Shown piece after piece: positions 60,839 to 64,000 of a stretch of DNA of 64,000 nucleotides. The notes under the pieces were generated by a model. The model worked only from the letters and a program-made list of their open reading frames with translations, did no database searches and had not been told where the DNA came from. The DNA is taken from NCBI RefSeq assembly GCF_001422815.1, contig NZ_LMMP01000034.1, positions 71,442-135,441 on the forward strand, written 5' to 3'. Position 1 is the stretch's first letter; each line of letters begins with the position of its first letter. The DNA comes from Methylobacterium sp. Leaf91. Its GTDB lineage: Bacteria > Pseudomonadota > Alphaproteobacteria > Rhizobiales > Beijerinckiaceae. Made by a program: the position numbers and the translations under genes.

Positions 60839-61671
60839 GCGACGACGGTCTCCCGCCCCTGCGCGATGTCGTGCTGAAACACGACCTCGCGCCGAAGAAG
60901 GCGCTCGGACAGAACTTCCTGTTCGACCTCAACCTTACCGGGCGGATCGCACGCGCGGCCGGCCCGCTCGAGGGCGTCACGGTGGTGGAGGTGGGACCCG
61001 GCCCCGGCGGCCTGACGCGGGCCCTCCTATCGGCGGGCGCCGCCCGCGTGGTGGCGATCGAGCGCGATCCGCGCGCCCTCCCCGCCCTCGCAGAGATCGC
61101 CGCGCATTACCCCGGTCGTCTCGATGTCGTCGATGCCGACGCGCTTCGGTTCGACCCGCGCCCCCTCGTCGGCGACGGGCCGGTGCGGATCGTCGCAAAC
61201 CTTCCCTACAATGTCGGGACACCGCTGCTGACCGGGTGGCTGACCGAAGCGTCATGGCCACCCTGGTGGGAATCCCTGACGTTGATGTTCCAGCGCGAGG
61301 TGGCTGAACGGATCGTCGCGGACGAATCCGACCGTGCGAATTACGGACGCCTGGGCGTTCTCTGCGGCTGGCGCACCGAGGCGCATATCCTGTTCGACGT
61401 GGCGCCCTCGGCCTTCGTACCGCCACCGAAGGTGACATCGAGCGTGGTCCATTTGAGGCCAAGGCACACGCCCCTCCCCTGTTCGGTGACGGCGCTCGAA
61501 CGAGTGACGCGCGCGGCGTTCGGTCAGCGTCGCAAGATGCTGCGCCAGAGTCTGAAGGCCGCCACACCCGATCCGGCGCGCCTGCTCGACGCGGCGGGAA
61601 TTGTGGAGACGGCCAGAGCGGAAGAAGTACCGGTGGCGGGCTTCGTCGCGATGGCGCGCGCGCTGGACTGA
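60835..61671 (+). CDS. rsmA: 16S rRNA (adenine1518/1519-N6) dimethyltransferase
   Basis: A 278-residue KsgA/Rsm[21 protein letters not shown] begins the fold, the SAM motif is [15 protein letters not shown], and the catalytic NLPY motif is [31 protein letters not shown] is typical of the C-terminal part. It dimethylates two adjacent adenosines near the 3' end of 16S rRNA. The start is a TTG overlapping the pdxA stop (TTGA). Confidence 0.94.
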   Translation: MSDDGLPPLRDVVLKHDLAPKKALGQNFLFDLNLTGRIARAAGPLEGVTVVEVGPGPGGLTRALLSAGAARVVAIERDPRALPALAEIAAHYPGRLDVVDADALRFDPRPLVGDGPVRIVANLPYNVGTPLLTGWLTEASWPPWWESLTLMFQREVAERIVADESDRANYGRLGVLCGWRTEAHILFDVAPSAFVPPPKVTSSVVHLRPRHTPLPCSVTALERVTRAAFGQRRKMLRQSLKAATPDPARLLDAAGIVETARAEEVPVAGFVAMARALD

Positions 61672-61691
61672 TCGCGCCGACGCTCGGCCGC

Positions 61692-62144
61692 TCAGAACTT
61701 TCCCAGCATCGGGAAATCGACGTTCAAGGCGGATTCGGCTGCAAGCGGCGCCTCGCGGCGGCGCGGCTTGCGGTTGATGACCTGCTTCAGCTTCGATTTC
61801 AGCACCGACATATCGAACGGCTTCAGGATGAAGGCGTCTGCGCCGGCCTGGTGAGCGAGGTTGATGTCCTCGAAATCGAAGGAGGCTTCGGTGAGGATGA
61901 AAGGCGTGTTCATCAGAGCATCGTCGCCGCGGATTTCGCGCAGCAATGTCAGCCCGTCCATCGGCTCCATGGCCAGATCCGAGATGACCAGGGCGTATTT
62001 GCGCTCGCGCAGCCGCTCCAACGCGTCGGGACCGCTGGTCACGCCATCGACGTCGGGGAAACCGATCCGCGTCATCAGAAGGATGACCAGCTTCAACAGT
62101 TTCTCCTGATCGTCGACAATCAGGATCGGTGGCGTCTCGCTCAT
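61692..62144 (-). CDS. Stand-alone response regulator receiver protein
   Basis: A 150-residue CheY-like receiver. Acidic pair D11-D12 (ILIVDDQEKLL), phosphoacceptor D56 (LVISDLAMEPMDG), conserved Thr85 in FILTEAS and Lys108 in ILKPFD. A short basic C-terminal tail follows (RKPRRREAPLAAES) with no output domain. It probably relays a signal by protein contact. It lies 55 bases downstream of a BLUF photosensor gene on the same strand. Confidence 0.92.
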   Translation of the reverse strand: MSETPPILIVDDQEKLLKLVILLMTRIGFPDVDGVTSGPDALERLRERKYALVISDLAMEPMDGLTLLREIRGDDALMNTPFILTEASFDFEDINLAHQAGADAFILKPFDMSVLKSKLKQVINRKPRRREAPLAAESALNVDFPMLGKF

Positions 62145-62199
62145 GGGCTTTCGAAGCTCAGGGTCGGATATCCGACGTCAGGAAGGCTGAGATGGAATA

Positions 62200-62667
62200 T
62201 CAGACGAAAAGATGGTCGATACCCTGTTTGGCCATGGATTCGGCCTGGAGTGCAACCGCGAGAGAATGGATGACCCCGGCTTTCGGCGTGCCGCGCTGAA
62301 ACATCGGCAGCAAGCCGGCCTTCTGGAAGACCGCGTCGTTCGCTGGGTTGCGGATGACGGTCACGAACGAATTGACGAATTCCCGCTTCACGATCTCGCG
62401 CCACTCGACGATCTGGACGTCGCGATGCCGGGTGTCGTTGCTGATCCGGCCGAACGTGTCGTTCACGGAGGTGCGCTCGCCCTCGATGATCTGGGCGGCG
62501 AAATTCTGCTCCACCAGCAGGAAACTGGTGATCACCGAAAATTCGTTCTTCTTCTGAGCCTGACGGGTGATCTCGCCGAGCTGACGCGTCCGGCCTGCCG
62601 CGTCCGCCGCGAGATTCAGGCGGGAGAAGTAGATGAGGTGGACAAGGGTCGTCCGCTTGCTCTTCAT
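62200..62667 (-). CDS. BLUF-domain blue-light sensor protein
   Basis: A 155-residue protein made almost entirely of a BLUF (flavin blue-light) domain. The flavin-contact residues are in place: Tyr13 in LVHLIYFSRLN, Asn41 in KKNEFSVITSFLL, and Gln59 in QNFAAQIIEGE. The RISNDTRHRDVQIVEWREI segment matches the family's D-x-RH block. After blue-light absorption it should change contacts with a partner. It is upstream of a stand-alone receiver and divergent from the flagellar hook gene. An alternative reading as a degenerate BLUF is unlikely given the intact triad. Confidence 0.88.
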   Translation of the reverse strand: MKSKRTTLVHLIYFSRLNLAADAAGRTRQLGEITRQAQKKNEFSVITSFLLVEQNFAAQIIEGERTSVNDTFGRISNDTRHRDVQIVEWREIVKREFVNSFVTVIRNPANDAVFQKAGLLPMFQRGTPKAGVIHSLAVALQAESMAKQGIDHLFV

Positions 62668-62838
62668 GATCCCCGCCCGTTGCGCTCACGGCTGGATGAT
62701 AACCGGCACAGGCATAACGCTGGGTAAACGATGCGCCAAGCTTTTACGGAACCGGCAAAAGCTGCCGGGTGCCTCGGGGAAAAGGCCATTCTTGCCGGCC
62801 GGCCATAAATATTATCTCGTTATTTCAATGGCTTAGAT

Positions 62839-62854
62839 TTGGCATCCCGCTTGC
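62839..62854 (+). promoter_or_regulatory. Sigma-54-type promoter upstream of flgE
   Basis: TTGGCA-TCCCGC-TTGC matches the -24/-12 consensus (TTGGCA-N6-TTGC) with correct GG-to-GC spacing of 10 bases. Transcription would start near 62866, about 45 bases before the flgE ATG. Confidence 0.6.
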
Positions 62855-62910
62855 GGATGATGGAATGAACCAATTTCGGTCCACGTTATTTTCAACAAAG
62901 GTTGCCGGTC

Positions 62911-64000
62911 ATGGATGTGTTTTCCGCGCTGCAGACGGCGGTCTCGGGCATGAAGGCCCAGGGCTTCTCTCTGGAGAACATCTCCGGCAACATCGCGAAC
63001 TCGCAGACAACGGGCTTCAAGCGGGTCGATACCAGCTTCGTCGACCTCGTCGCCGAGCAGGCGCCCGATCGTCAGGTCTCCGGCAGCGTCAGGGCGAATT
63101 CCGTTCTGACCAACTCGATTCAGGGCAACATTATCGCCACCGAGATCCCGACCAACATCGCCTTGAACGGGCCGGGTTTCTTCGCCGTGCAGACGAAGAC
63201 CAGCGACGTCAACGGTCAGACTTCGTTCTCGGCAGGAAACCTCTACACGCGCCGCGGCGATTTCACGAACGATGCTGAAGGCTTTCTTCGTAATGGCGGC
63301 GGTGCCTACCTGACCGGAACTAGTCTCGATCCAGCAACTGGTCTCGCTACGGGCGAAGGTCCGATTCAGATTTCAAGATTGCCGGTGCCTGCAAAGCCAA
63401 CGACCAAGATTGAATACACAGCGAATCTTCCAGAAACTCCTTCTGTTTCTTTAGTTGGAAAGACTTTTACTCAATCCTCAACGAATCCAGTGGTTTTAAG
63501 TGGCACTAATCAAACAGGGATCGTTAGTGCGGCCGACGCTGGTGTCCTTATTGCCGGTAGCCTTCCTGGCCCTTTGTTGACGGCTTATTCCGACAGTGGA
63601 GCACCAGCCACCTTGAACATGCGATGGGCCAAAGTTCAGGATGCCTCGCCTGCGGCAGGCACTGTCCCTGCCAAGGAGGATGTGTGGAACCTGTTTTACG
63701 CCAACAGCAGCACGAATGGCGGAATTGACTCGACCTGGACGAATGTCGGCACCGCGTTTCAGTTTGATGGGGGCGGTAAACTCACAAATCCTGCTGGTGA
63801 TTCCATCGCCCTCTCTGGCCTTACCATCGACAATGTTGCCCTTGGACCGGTGTCATTTGACTATGGCGCCAGTGGTTTGACTGCTCACAGTCAAGCGGGT
63901 CTCGTGACCACTGCTCTTCGGCAGGATGGTTTCAGCTCGGGTACGCTGAATAGCCTTTCAGTGAGCGAAACTGGAGATGTGGTCGGCAGCTATAGCAACG
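62911..64000 (+). CDS. flgE: Flagellar hook protein FlgE (partial, 3' end beyond the window)
   Basis: The reading frame opens MDVFSALQTAVSGMKAQGFS, followed by NISGNIANSQTTGFKRVDTS, the conserved flagellar rod/hook N-terminal motif. IALNGPGFFAVQ and LYTRRGDFTNDAEGFLRNGG are also typical of hook-type proteins. FlgE polymerises into the flexible hook joining the motor to the filament. AAGG lies upstream of the ATG at 62911. From about 63270 onward the middle, surface-exposed part is noticeably AT-richer than neighbouring genes. About 363 codons are visible without a stop. Confidence 0.9.
   Translation, partial: MDVFSALQTAVSGMKAQGFSLENISGNIANSQTTGFKRVDTSFVDLVAEQAPDRQVSGSVRANSVLTNSIQGNIIATEIPTNIALNGPGFFAVQTKTSDVNGQTSFSAGNLYTRRGDFTNDAEGFLRNGGGAYLTGTSLDPATGLATGEGPIQISRLPVPAKPTTKIEYTANLPETPSVSLVGKTFTQSSTNPVVLSGTNQTGIVSAADAGVLIAGSLPGPLLTAYSDSGAPATLNMRWAKVQDASPAAGTVPAKEDVWNLFYANSSTNGGIDSTWTNVGTAFQFDGGGKLTNPAGDSIALSGLTIDNVALGPVSFDYGASGLTAHSQAGLVTTALRQDGFSSGTLNSLSVSETGDVVGSYSN

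Overview
The window is a 64 kb, GC-rich, densely packed chromosomal segment of an alphaproteobacterium. It is most likely of the order Hyphomicrobiales (Rhizobiales) and probably Methylobacterium/Methylorubrum-like. The evidence is a porin of the alphaproteobacterial type, a DnaG primase whose zinc-ligand positions are mostly serine/asparagine (a pattern I associate with this order), a pseudoazurin, the carA-carB-greA and yqeY-dnaG-rpoD neighbourhoods, and a nested palindromic intergenic repeat of the kind seen in these genomes. The taxon is inferred from gene content, not from a marker alignment.

Left part (1-10.6 kb): a partial WD40-repeat exported protein, then a tightly overlapping molybdenum/tungsten cofactor operon. 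It has three divergent MoeA-type proteins, one fused to a periplasmic-binding-protein-like domain, plus MobB. Next come a TerC-type membrane protein, a secreted Ala/Pro-rich protein, a tungstate ABC transporter (tupA, tupC, tupB) and a divergent ModE-like regulator with a ligand-binding domain. Together these look like one metal uptake, sensing and insertion locus.

10.6-24.5 kb: a glutamate/aspartate ABC importer (gltI-J-K-L), a large porin, aspartate ammonia-lyase, a frameshifted IS481-type transposase remnant, the two Entner-Doudoroff enzymes (eda, edd), a tRNA-Leu(UAA), an FAD monooxygenase, a CHCC zinc-finger protein, methionine aminopeptidase and RadC.

24.6-31.9 kb: a complete Anbu (ancestral proteasome-like) locus, comprising a circularly permuted ATP-grasp protein, an alpha-E protein, a transglutaminase and the Anbu peptidase. 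It converges on a thiamine operon (thiO-thiS-thiG-thiE) preceded by a TPP riboswitch.

31.9-48 kb: an adenylate cyclase, a small secreted protein, yqeY-dnaG-rpoD, then carA, a small membrane protein, a pseudoazurin lying between carA and carB, carB, greA, two less characterised envelope/ELM1-family genes and trxB.

48-64 kb: a LysR regulator, a 115-bp nested palindromic repeat, a Tat-exported molybdopterin sulfoxide reductase (msrP), an acyl-CoA ligase, a membrane protein with pepA, the LPS export genes lptF-lptG-lptD with pdxA and rsmA, and a stand-alone receiver plus a BLUF blue-light sensor. The BLUF gene is divergent from flgE (flagellar hook), which has a good sigma-54-type promoter and runs off the right edge.

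The items most worth follow-up are the Anbu/ATP-grasp/alpha-E/transglutaminase locus, whose substrate is unknown; the triple-MoeA plus tungstate uptake locus; the BLUF-receiver pair beside the flagellar hook gene; and several perfect palindromes that the genes do not explain. No CRISPR array, intact mobile element or prophage was seen.
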